Positions 1 to 9,853 of a DNA stretch of 64,000 nt are shown in pieces (position 1 is the first letter of the stretch; every line of letters begins with the position of its first letter). Both the position numbers and the translations under genes were made by a program. The DNA comes from Drechmeria coniospora (Eukaryota > Ascomycota > Sordariomycetes > Hypocreales > Ophiocordycipitaceae): positions 10,908,520 to 10,972,519 of the forward strand of contig NC_054389.1 of NCBI RefSeq assembly GCF_001625195.1. Direction: 5' to 3'. The notes beneath the pieces are model-generated. The model was not told where the DNA came from. It made no database searches and saw only the letters and a list, made by a program, of their open reading frames with translations.

Positions 1-1
1 C

Positions 2-430
2 ATGGGCCTCACCGGCCTGGTCCTGAAGTCGACGTCCGCCTTCATCGGCCCCGTCGGCTTCACCCTCCAAGGCGTCGTCAAGCAGATGGAACGGCGCAAT
101 AGGCCGGATGGCTTCATCCGCCGCGCGCGCATCACCCAGGGACAGCGCGAGTCGCAGGGCCTGACCGACGCGGAGCGCACGACCGTCGAGGAGACCGTCA
201 CCGACGGTTGGGACATCATGATGCAGCTCGCCGGCGAGGTGTGCAACGAGGAGCGTCTTCGGGGCATTTCCGGTCAGATTGACCGCGTCATCCTCGACAC
301 GGAGTTCATGTTTGCCAGCGTCGAGGTGGCCAAGAGGTACTTGAAAGATATGCGAGGCGGCAAGGGGCTGGAAACGATCGTGACCGAGTTTCTGGAGCGA
401 TGCGCAAGAAGGGACGAATCCACCAAGTAA
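2..430 (+). CDS. C-terminal part of a sterol/UDP-glucosyltransferase-like protein (5' end outside window)
   Basis: An open frame enters from the left edge and ends at TAA 428-430, giving 142 C-terminal residues. The opening residues (GLTGLVLKSTSAFIGP, then a GFTLQG segment and a basic RRARITQGQRE stretch) look like the conserved tail of large fungal GT28/GT1 proteins related to sterol 3-beta-glucosyltransferase (Atg26/CHIP6-like). Those enzymes transfer glucose from UDP-glucose to membrane sterols at cytoplasmic faces. No catalytic domain lies in the window, so the family call rests only on this tail. The first ATG (position 2) is probably internal. The gene is convergent with the next gene, 350 bp away. 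Confidence 0.5.
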   Translation: MGLTGLVLKSTSAFIGPVGFTLQGVVKQMERRNRPDGFIRRARITQGQRESQGLTDAERTTVEETVTDGWDIMMQLAGEVCNEERLRGISGQIDRVILDTEFMFASVEVAKRYLKDMRGGKGLETIVTEFLERCARRDESTK

Positions 431-780
431 GAAGCGAATATTCGACCAGACAGGGAGACGGTTCGGGCAAGGGTGGGTCGATCATGTTGGCAGGCAGCGG
501 GACAGAAACGAACGGCGTCCGAGGCGGTTGGCGTAAATGGAGACGATAACATCTGAAAGGTCGCTGGTGGAAAGGCAGGGGTATCATTCTTTTCAGGATA
601 CTATCTTTCAACTTCATATACCCACCCCAAGCTGATGGGGAATTTCGGCATGTCCCATCAAGGGTGATCAACACTAGTATCATGACCTGGTGCGTGTTGC
701 GGAAAGCCGCCGTGCCAAACATCAGAGCCAACGTCGTTCCATGCAACACCCTCGCGTGCCATATCATCATGGCCGTGCAC
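431..780. other. Intergenic, tail-to-tail spacer
   Basis: This spacer lies between two converging genes and should hold both 3' UTRs. No conserved reading frame, tandem repeat or RNA gene was recognised. Confidence 0.5.
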
Positions 781-1848
781 TCAGCGGCGACCGTCTCTGT
801 GATATCGGCCCCGGTCTCGGTCCCGGTCTCGGTCCCGGTCGCGATCCCGATCGCGATGCCGGTTGCTATCCCCATGTCGATCCCGAGATCGGTGGCCGTC
901 CCTCTCGCGCTCGCGCTCGCTCTTGTAGCTGTCCTCTTGCCTCCGGCTCTCCTTGCGCTTGTTCTCCTCTCGGCGATACTCGTCCAGCCGTGGCCGCTTC
1001 TTCTTGCCGTCCTTTTGGTTCCATCCGCCGAGGTCCTCCTCGCCCTTGAGCTCCTTGGCGCCGAGACCGAGGCGGTTGGGGCGTCGTCGCGCCTCCTTGG
1101 CCTTTGGCCCACGATCCTCTCCGTTCCATCCCATGCCTCGAAGAAGAGCGGCACCAAACTCCTCGACCGGCATGGCTTCGTAATCCTCGAGGGTGGAGTC
1201 GGCACCGGCGGCGGCGGCGTCGCGTTGGTAGGCGTCGTCCTCGGAGAGGGGTTGGATGATGGCCGTTTTCTTCGTCGTGCCGCGGCCGAGCAGCGCGTCC
1301 ATGGCCTCGTCGTCGACAGTTCTCTCCGGACATGGCTCTGGCGCTGGTTGTGCACCCTCGCCTTTCTCGTCCCCGGCCATGTCCTCCTCGATCGGTACAT
1401 CGTCGTCGGCGGTCGACGGCTTCTCCTTGACCGATAAACCCCACTGGATCGGAGCATCCTGGTCTGCTGGCGCCGTTTCAATCACGGTACTGTTTCCGTC
1501 ACGTTGCACCCTCGCCTCCTCGGGCAGTAGGTTCTTGCCCCGGCTCTGCGCCCTCGCCTCTGCCCTCCAGTCGCGGTTGGGTTGCCTCTGGATGACCAGC
1601 ACCCTCTTGACCAACTCCCTCGCTCTCTTCTCCGTCTCCGTTTCGGCGCCGTGTTCGCCAAATCCAGTGATGAGCTCTGCACGTCCCAGCCGGTGGTCGT
1701 CCTCATCGGATTCGGATTCGGAAGCTCCTCCCAGGGCGTGGTGACGAGGGCGTTTGCCGAGGCTGGACTGTGGGCGAGGAGCCGTTGCCTTGCTCGACGA
1801 GGGAGCGCCGAACTTGATGGCGATGCGGCCTTTCTCTGGTCCAGCCAT
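781..1848 (-). CDS. spp2: Pre-mRNA splicing factor Spp2 (G-patch, Spp2/MOS2 family)
   Basis: An uninterrupted 355-residue frame reads from ATG at 1848 to a stop at 781. Spp2-family proteins bind the DEAH helicase Prp2 and help it remodel the spliceosome before the first catalytic step. The N-terminus (MAGPEKGRIAIKFG) resembles the family start. The G-patch core MPVEEFGAALLRGMGW lies near residues 227-242 and is the strongest evidence; it is followed by the basic Spp2/MOS2 extension. The C-terminus is a highly charged tail with alternating Arg-Asp repeats (about residues 330-350). No intron is needed. Long frames in other phases and on the opposite strand are composition shadows of this GC-rich gene. 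Confidence 0.88.
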   Translation of the reverse strand: MAGPEKGRIAIKFGAPSSSKATAPRPQSSLGKRPRHHALGGASESESDEDDHRLGRAELITGFGEHGAETETEKRARELVKRVLVIQRQPNRDWRAEARAQSRGKNLLPEEARVQRDGNSTVIETAPADQDAPIQWGLSVKEKPSTADDDVPIEEDMAGDEKGEGAQPAPEPCPERTVDDEAMDALLGRGTTKKTAIIQPLSEDDAYQRDAAAAGADSTLEDYEAMPVEEFGAALLRGMGWNGEDRGPKAKEARRRPNRLGLGAKELKGEEDLGGWNQKDGKKKRPRLDEYRREENKRKESRRQEDSYKSERERERDGHRSRDRHGDSNRHRDRDRDRDRDRDRDRGRYHRDGRR

Positions 1849-2100
1849 GGCCGCGGCTGTTGATGAGCGAGCCGGAGCGAGGTTTCGAGGCCGAGGCCGA
1901 GGCTGAAGTCGAGGACCGATATCAGATTTTGATACGAGGTGATATCATGCGACGAAAACCATCTACAGTTCCAGCAAATCCACGGCCGCTGGTGTTCTCG
2001 GCCGCAACAGACTTCTAGGTGAGGCATTGTGGCGCAGAAGCGACTGGTGCGCGTGTCAACTAGCGCTAATACCGGTTAGGAACTACTACTATTTCTTAGT

Positions 2101-3000
2101 AAGTATCACGCGTCGAGTACAGAGTACGGAGTATGTACATGTACATTAGGCAGCACTGAGCGTGCACGGGTCAACACTGACATTCCCGCCGAAGCCACAA
2201 CTGTGGCGAGGCACAAATGTATCTGTACATGTGCTCTGACGCTAAAGAGTTGTACTCTGTACTTACGGAGTAATACAATTAAGTACTTGTACTGCAAGCA
2301 GGTACATGCATGTGCTCCGTTCTCCGTACTTGTGTTCAAGTTCTGCTCATGTACCCAGTACATGAACATTGGTGCTCTTGATTGTGCATGTACTCCGTAC
2401 AGCCCTGTACTTGAACATGTACAGTGTCTACTCCGTACGTTGTACTCCATACGTTGCCCTCTGTTCTCTGTACTTACTCCGTAGTTGTAGCTGTACAGTA
2501 CTGTACTTGCCAGGTACAAGAGCTTTGATGTGCAGCATCAGGTGCACTTCTTCCGTACAATAAGTATTCCTTGTACTCCGTACAACGGATTATTACTCCG
2601 TTCGGAGTACAGTACACCTACTCCGTACAGTACACCTACTCCGTACAGTACACCTACTCCGTACAGTACACCTACTTCGTACAGTACACCTACTCCATAC
2701 AGTGCACCTACTCCGTACAGTACACCTACTCCGTACAGTACACCTACTCCGTACTTGTGCAAGACTAAAAATAATAAATGGACGGAGTACAGAGTACAAT
2801 AGTACAGCACATGTATTACTGTGCAAGTACAATTAGGCTCACGACACAGTCGGGTATGGTTGCAAGCATGCAAGCGTTTCAATCGAAATCTCGGAGAAAC
2901 CCGGGTCAAACTATTCGTTCGGAACAGTCGCTGTGCACTCTGATCTCTGTCCAGTATTACATTCTCTCTGTCCAGTACATACTTACGATGCAGCATTGAA
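2101..3000. repeat. GTAC-rich intergenic island 1
   Basis: A low-complexity stretch is built from overlapping GTAC words: TACTCCGTAC and its complement GTACGGAGTA, GTACATGTAC and AGTACAGTAC. Short frames here (for example 2106-2519 and 2538-2996) only encode the repeated words and show no protein features. A perfect tandem array lies inside the island. Confidence 0.85.
2611..2754. repeat. 18-bp tandem array, 8 units
   Basis: Eight head-to-tail units of AGTACACCTACTCCGTAC span the interval. Units 4, 5 and 6 each carry one substitution. The unit is a multiple of three, so all frames stay open and produce spurious PTPYST-type peptides. Confidence 0.95.
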
Positions 3001-4157
3001 TCAAAGCATACGAATAGTAATTATTACATCGCAGAATCGATCAACGCTTCATCGGACAAGTGCAGGCCTGGCTCGATGCTCCTGTGAGCCAAAGACACGT
3101 TTCCATTGCAGAGTGTTACCAAAGACGTGCATGAGCAACCTCTTCAGCCTGCACGCAGCCGAATGGACGCGGCGCCTCGAGCGGTTCGCTCAACGACCAC
3201 CTAGTTGCTCGTCCGTCTCTTCAAAATCTGCCAATGACAACTTATTATTTCTTCATATGAATCGCTCGATGATGGCCTGCTGATCATGTCCCCCCTTGGC
3301 CGCACCAGGCCGTTTTCTCGTCCGCGGCGGCTTTGCAATCAAGGGCCAAAGCTGCCAGAGCCGCAGAGGTGACTCACACACTCACAACACAAAGGCCAGA
3401 AACGGCAAATGGAACTCCGAGACGAGTGCTCCATAGGTGCGTACGTGTGTGTGTACGTGTGCGGCGTGTGCGCTTGCTCGTCCTCCTCCGCGCAAAGTGT
3501 GCGGTGCTAGAGTTGCAAGGTGCTCGTACCATCTCCGTTGCGCTGCACCGACACAGCGCTATTGGCGCAAAAAGCAACTCTGCTGGACCGCGTATTGCCC
3601 GCATCCGCATGCAGAGGCAGCACCGTGTGTCTCCATCTCTCGCACCGTCCTTCCCTTTGCGCCCTGCCGTCCACGAATGCTGGATGACATGCAAAATTGC
3701 TAGCGTGACGCACGAGGCATCCTCGTACGTACAGTGCGGGTCCGGGGAGCCATTAGGAAGAGCAGCACGCTGAGGGTGGTGCAGCAGCCCCCCGTCGCCC
3801 TGTCTTCGTCCCCCATCCCCCCCCCCCCTTCCTCCGCTGGGGAGAACCCCAACACTGGTTAGCACCCCCTAGAGCGTTTGCATCCCCCCTCCCCGAGGCC
3901 CAAAATTCAACGCCCCTACATGTGTACCGACCAACGAAAATTTGAACACCTCGCTGCATCCCTTTCCAGCCGGCGACACCCTCAACCCAGTCGCCCAGTA
4001 GAGCGGCCACGGAAAAGCGAAAAAATTTCCTCGTCAGAACCGCATCAACCACCACCCTTTCCATCGCCGTGCACCCGCCTATTCATCTCGTGCGGACTCG
4101 CTCTGCATCCTGGTGCATCCGTTTGGATCTCAAACGGATGTCGCGACCGCCGGTGCT
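3001..4157. other. Intergenic region upstream of vid21
   Basis: The GTAC words fade after about 3000. The stretch is mixed in composition, with a C run at 3817-3828 and pyrimidine/A-rich DNA closer to the vid21 start. Frames at 3333-3773 (+) and 3374-3865 (-) have no recognisable protein features. It presumably holds the vid21 promoter and 5' UTR. Confidence 0.45.
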
Positions 4158-7100
4158 ATGACTGAGGTCGGCCACCCCGATCTTTCGAGGCTGCTTCAAT
4201 CCAAGCGCAATGAATGCAGGTGAGTTCCGTCCCAGACGATGCGCCTTTTTTTTCTGATGGCACCCATGTCATTTTCATGATGCTTACGATGCCCAGTGCA
4301 ATCGTGACGTCGCGGAAGCGGAAGCTGCGCGAACTCTTCGCGGTCGCGACACACGCCGACAGCCTACCCGACGATGCCTTTGCGAATCCAGACGCGCCAG
4401 CGGCCACCGCCGCCGAATGGCAATTCCTGCAAGCAAGCGACATCTTACAGTACGTCTTCCGACCATGTCCGATTTTTTTTTTTCTTTCCTTCGCCGTCAT
4501 CTGCCCTTCCCTGCACCCGTTTCACTCCCCTCGTCGCGTGTCGCCCGCCTCGTTCACCATCATGCCGTGCATCCGCGGCACGGATCCAGCTGACAATTTT
4601 GCAGAGGCAAGACGTTGAACGAATCAAATATCCCTGCGAGACCAAGTCCATCGCTGGACAAGTTCAACCGATCGATCGCCCGCATCGCGAACCCCGCTTC
4701 CAGTCGTCCATCGCAAACCCCTGCCGCCGTCGTGGTGCAAAAGGAGTCGTCAGGAGTCCAGGGTCAGACTCCAAGTTCCAATGCTGCTGTTGGAAAGCAG
4801 GGAGTAGCGTCTCCCGCCACAGCGCCGACGGCACCCCCGACGGGCCCCACGAAACCATCGCGAGCAGCCAAGCTGCAGCAGGCGCAGCATTCGATCCCCA
4901 ACTTGCCGTCGCCCGCCCGGCAGGCTACTGCGAGCCAAACTCTTAGTTCTCAACACGAGCTAGCAAAGGAAAAGAGCAGCCGTGGACCGACAAAGGCACC
5001 GGCAGGCAACGAGAACGGCCTTCCAGAGCAGGCAGAGTGCACCCAACACCTTGAGCAGGCAACACCCGCCGTCGAACCGAAACCTCCCTCCTTGACGAAT
5101 GTGTCCAGAGAGGCGATTGCGCTGCCTGGGTCTCGCAGTCACTTGGCAGCTGCGTCGGATAATACGTCCTCTCTGGAGGGGAAACTCGTTGCCGACGCAT
5201 CCAAGATTCCGGAGGCAGCGTCGACCCCGGCCTCGACTGCCGCAAGTGCTACGACACCAGCCGTTCACGATGTATCGACGGATACGAGTCCAGACAACGA
5301 GGACCCGCTCCCGTTGGATTCAACAGAGAAGCAACGACGTCGGCCGAGCAACGTTGCCCAGAGCCCCGAGGCCGGGGTGGATGGGCACGATCAAGCGCCC
5401 AGCGCCGAGGCCCAGTTGCTGCGTGAAGCCGTTCAGTCCAAGCCGACGCCCCAAGTATCGATTCCAGCTCCCGCCCCCGATTCCGACGCACCAAAACCTG
5501 CGCCCCCTCTCACCATCGCTCAAGCACAGGTCGGGGGGGCTCATGGCTCTGCGGGGCCACGCACCTCGTCCCCAAGTCCTCATTCCCAGGCCCAGGCCCC
5601 CGTGACGGAAGTGCCGGATAGTCAAGGCGGGACGCCGGATGCCATGGATGTGGACGCCGATGTGGGCCAGGCAGGGCCGGACAAGAAGCCGGAACAAAAG
5701 GTCCTGGCCTCTCGTGAACCTAACCTGCCGACCCAGAATGCGATGCCCTCTCCCACGCAGAAGCAAGCGTCACTGGATCAACCACAAGCACGGATTGCGG
5801 AGCGAGCTGTTACCAGGGTGTCATCCGGCGCCATGCGACCAAAGTCCGTCAGCGATATTGTGGGAAGCACGGCGCGCACAACTGCGAACGACAACGATCG
5901 GGATGCCGTCTCCAAATCCGATCATGACCAGCTCACGCCCGTCACGTCCACCCCGCAGTCACCGGCCTCCAGGCCCAAGAACAACGTGGCCGCGCGAAAG
6001 GATCGAGCCAGGGGCCACGGTTCGACCGTCATATTCGGCAAGCATCCGAAGCGTGTCGACGAGACGGTGCTGGCCACGGGTCACAAGGAGTCGACGATTC
6101 AACCTTCCGAAGACTACTACACGCCCCTATTTGTCCAGAACTTCGTCGGATCCTCCAACTGGATGCAACCTCTCGAGCGAGTTCTCTTCCAAGCCAACAA
6201 GACCATCTCCACGCCCGACGCCCACTTCGTCATTCAAGACCACCAAGCCTGTCGAGTGCTCCGGCGGGTCTACCACCTGCAGCAGCATGACAAGTGGTCG
6301 TTGCGGCAGCCGAAGCGCTGCCCGGAGCCGACCAGGCCGCCTTCGCAATGGGATGTTCTGCTGCAGGAGATGAAGTGGATGCGGACCGATTTCCGCGAGG
6401 AGCGCAAGTGGAAGAGGACCGTTTCGCGGAATCTGGCCCATGCGTGCGCGGCATGGCACGCGGCCACTGCGGAGGAACGGAAGCTTCTCCAGGTTCCGGC
6501 CGTGATCCCTCCGACAGCAGAGGTCGACGTATCCATGGCCGACGCGGATGAAGATGCCGCAGAGAACCAGTCGATGCCGGATCTCATGCCGTCGGGTGAC
6601 GTCGAATCGCCCCAAAACGAGGATGACATTGTCGAGGGCTTCGTCGACACGGTAGCCCCCTCTGCAATATTCGCTCTGCAGGACGACGACGTTGTCTTTG
6701 GGCTCCGGAGAACGCCTGCCGGCGACAAGCTGTTGGAAGAGCTACCCCTGTATGGGTCTCCTCTCAAGGTTCCCAAGTTCGACATGAGCGGTCCCGAGTA
6801 CGACCCTGACGCGCATTGGCGTCGCCCTGCCCTACCCCTGAGCAGGTACGTCGAGGGCGACATGAAGCTCATGCAGCCTGGGCCTCGACGAAAGCGCAGC
6901 CGGTTCAGCTACCACAACGAGGATTCCGATGGCGATCAGGACGGCGACTTTGGCGGCTCGCTGGCGGTGCACAGCGTTCAGGTGCCACCCGTCACGGACG
7001 AGGTGTCGCTCTTCCATTCCGATTCGAAGCACATTCGCGACCGCCTCCACGCGGGCCACCAGTTCCGCCCCCCGTCAGAGCATGCGATGCCGAACCAAGG

Positions 7101-7782
7101 ATTCTACGAGTCGCGAAGTCCGTCGCAGTGGACGATGGCCGAAGACGACGAGCTCCGCGGCCTCGTGAGGGAGCACTCGTACAACTGGTCTCTCATCTCG
7201 AGCATGCTCTGCCCCAAGTCCTTCTTCGTCGCCGGCGCAGAGAGGCGGACGCCTTGGGAGTGCTTCGAGCGATGGATCAACCTCGAGGGCCTGCCGGCGG
7301 ACATGCAGAAGACGCAATACTTCAAGGCCTACAACAGCAGGATCGAGACGGCGCAAAGGGTCATCGCCCAGCAGAACCAGCTGGCCGCTCAGCAAGCCAG
7401 CGCGTCCGGAGGAGCCATCACGCCGGTGCGACGGAGGCCGTCGGTGCCCCTTAGGGTGGAGAAGCGACGCAACCAGAAGCACCTGACCATGTTCGACGCC
7501 ATGAGGAAGCTTGCCAAGAAGCGAGAGACGGCAGCGCAGAAGCAGCAGCATTCGGCATCCCAGAGCGCTGCGAGCAAGAAACCGAACGATGCCGTCGCTC
7601 ACAGGCCGGCCAAGACGCCGCGGGACTACAGCTTGATGCGATGGGAACGAGATCAGGCTCTTGCGGACAAGATGGCGCAGTATGCGATGCGCGAGGCGCA
7701 GAGACGAGCCGCCACGCAGGCCAGGGCGCAGGGTCAGGGCCAAGCGCAAGCGCAAGCGCAAGCGCAAGCGCAGGCCCAGGCC

Positions 7783-7823
<41 letters not shown>

Positions 7824-7830
7824 GCAAGCA

Positions 7831-7901
<71 letters not shown>

Positions 7902-9117
7902 CCAGGCGCAAGCCCAGGCTCAGGCTCAGGCCCAGGCGCAAGCCCAAGGCCAGGTTCAAGGCCAAGTCGCAATGCAAGGCCAAGTCCCAGGGCCAGTACA
8001 AGCTGCTTCGATTCAGGGCGCGCTGGCGACCGGAGTGCCTGGACAAAACGGGACACACGTTGCCGGAAATGCCAACGTGAACGGCGTCGGCCGTCCCATG
8101 TCAAGCCAGCTCGCCGCCGCAGTGGCCGCTAGCCAAGGACGTCAACGGATGCCCATGCAAGCTCCCGCCAACGCCGCTGGAGTGGTGCACGCGCAGATGA
8201 ACGGCGGCCTGTCGGCTCCGGCCCAGATGAACGGGATGCCCCAGGCCTCGATGCAGGCCATGCAGGCTCGACACGGGATGCCGAACCCTAATCAGGTGCC
8301 GAATAACACGGTGATGATGCAGCGTGCCCAGATGATCTCGGACCAGCAGCGGGCTGCTGTCGTTCAAGCGCAGCAGCAGCAGCAGCAGCAGCAGGCGCAA
8401 GCCGCTTCCGCAACCCCTGGGGGGGCTGCAGTACAGCATCTCACGCCTCCCTTGCGCAATGGAGTCAACGGGCTTAACCAGCAGAACTTCATGAATAACG
8501 CGCAGGCGATGATGGCCTCGTACGGCACGGCTGCGACGCCTGTGGCGAACGGTGCCCACGTGTCGCCGCCAGCCAACGGCCTGCACATGCCGTCGGCGGC
8601 CAGCCCGACTCCTGGGCAGCGGATGCACTCCCAACTGCCTCCGAGCATCACCGCGCAGCTCAATCACATCGAGCAGAACTTCAGGGCCAAGAACCCGAAT
8701 CTGACACCGGAGCAAGCGCGTCAGATGGCGACGGAGCACCTCACGCGAGCCATGATGGCGCAGCGGCAGAACGCCATGAACGCCGCTGCGGGCGCGGCAG
8801 GTCAGGCCGGTATCGCTAACAGCATGGCGGCGACGACGAGTCCGCATCAGTATGCGGCCCTTCTCAGGCAACAGCAGCAGCAGCAGGCGGCGCAGCAGCA
8901 TCAGCAGCAGCAACACCAGCAGCACCAGCTTCAGCAGCAACACCAGCAACAAGGGGGGCAGCCTCAGGCGAAGCAGCAGCAGCAGCGTCACAACGCTTAC
9001 GAGTCTACTCCCGTCGCGTCGACCGGCACCCCAACCGCTGCGTCGGCGAGCCCACCGGTGCAGATTCACCAACGGGCGGCAAGCGGCAGTGCGACTCCAT
9101 CCGCTACAGGCAAGTAG
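4158..9117 (+). CDS. vid21: NuA4 histone acetyltransferase subunit Vid21/Eaf1 (HSA + SANT)
   Basis: Three exons are inferred: 4158-4219, 4297-4449 and 4605-9117, with GT-AG borders and matching phases, giving 1575 residues. Eaf1/Vid21 is the scaffold of the NuA4 H4/H2A acetyltransferase in the nucleus. The N-terminal block [13 protein letters not shown] is typical of fungal Vid21. An HSA domain lies near residues 650-715 ([20 protein letters not shown]), which binds actin-related proteins. A SANT/Myb-like domain lies near 910-970 ([17 protein letters not shown]). The region after it is low complexity: 34 consecutive Gln-Ala dipeptides (residues 1118-1185), then Met/Gln/Asn-rich segments and polyglutamine near 1330 and 1500-1530. 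The long Pro/Ser/Ala-rich N-terminal half is disordered-looking. The large frame on the other strand (8101-9399) is a shadow. Confidence 0.92.
7741..7944 (+). repeat. 6-bp coding minisatellite encoding (Gln-Ala)34
   Basis: Thirty-four in-frame CARGCN hexamers, mostly CAGGCT with CAAGCG and CAGGCC variants, lie inside vid21. Synonymous variants cluster at the ends while the middle is nearly pure CAGGCT, which suggests recent expansion there. Confidence 0.95.
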
Positions 9118-9853
9118 GTCCTGCACCACTGGCCCTGCTTGCCTCCAGCTTCCAGCGGCTTCACCACCGGGAAGGCCAACGGTGCTGCACGCCGATCGCT
9201 GAATGTCGATGGGTACGCCTGCTCGCAATTGCGCAGGAAACTGGGGCATGGGAAACGTCGACTGGGACGATGAGTCATGCCGGGAGTGCCGGTAGCTCTC
9301 CACATCTTTTTCAAGCGCGCAGTCATGGTTTGAGGTTATGGGATGAGGATATGACGGAACGGGAGGACGACTTGGGACTTGTCCGAGCTTTTTCGGCAAA
9401 CGAAACTTGAATGAAGAAGGGGAGATTAAAGGAATGACAGTACATAGTTGCTCGTTGAGTAATGCCGCTCTCAGGGGCGTTCTGCTTGACGTATGTCGAA
9501 GCAGGCATTAACGCATATTCCTCTCTCTACTTCTAGCGCTGCCCAGACCCCTAGATGTTTTCAGTACGCGAGAGAGCAGACAAGGTGACTGACAGAAAGG
9601 ACTGTAGGTTGAGTGAAGCGTGGCCGCCTCGTCGGGGAAAGAAACTCGGCAAAGATATATGCCTGCATGCGTGACTTGTATATACTTTCGGTTGCGCGAG
9701 CAAAGGGTTTTAGGTACACAGCAGACATGAACGCCAAATCATAGCCCATGTGCACGAACGAGTGACACCACCCAGCCTGCTCGAAATGTGGTCATCTCGT
9801 GTGACTCGCGTCTATTCCATCGTGATGCAAACACTGGCTGTCTATCCTGCTCA
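9118..9853. other. Intergenic, tail-to-tail between vid21 and nhx1
   Basis: This spacer lies between converging genes and should hold their 3' UTRs. No tandem repeat, GTAC island or supported coding frame is seen. Confidence 0.45.

Noticed and set aside
306..1481. 391-residue minus-strand frame overlapping spp2
   Set aside because: It is in another phase of the same strand; Arg/Thr/Ser-rich composition and no domain, while spp2 has a G-patch.
2530..2802. Apparent proline/threonine/tyrosine repeat protein
   Set aside because: It is only the translation of the 18-bp tandem array; the other strand and frames are equally open.
8101..9399. 432-residue minus-strand frame over vid21 3' end
   Set aside because: Poly-Leu and Arg-rich content arises from the reverse complement of CAG/CAGGCT repeats.
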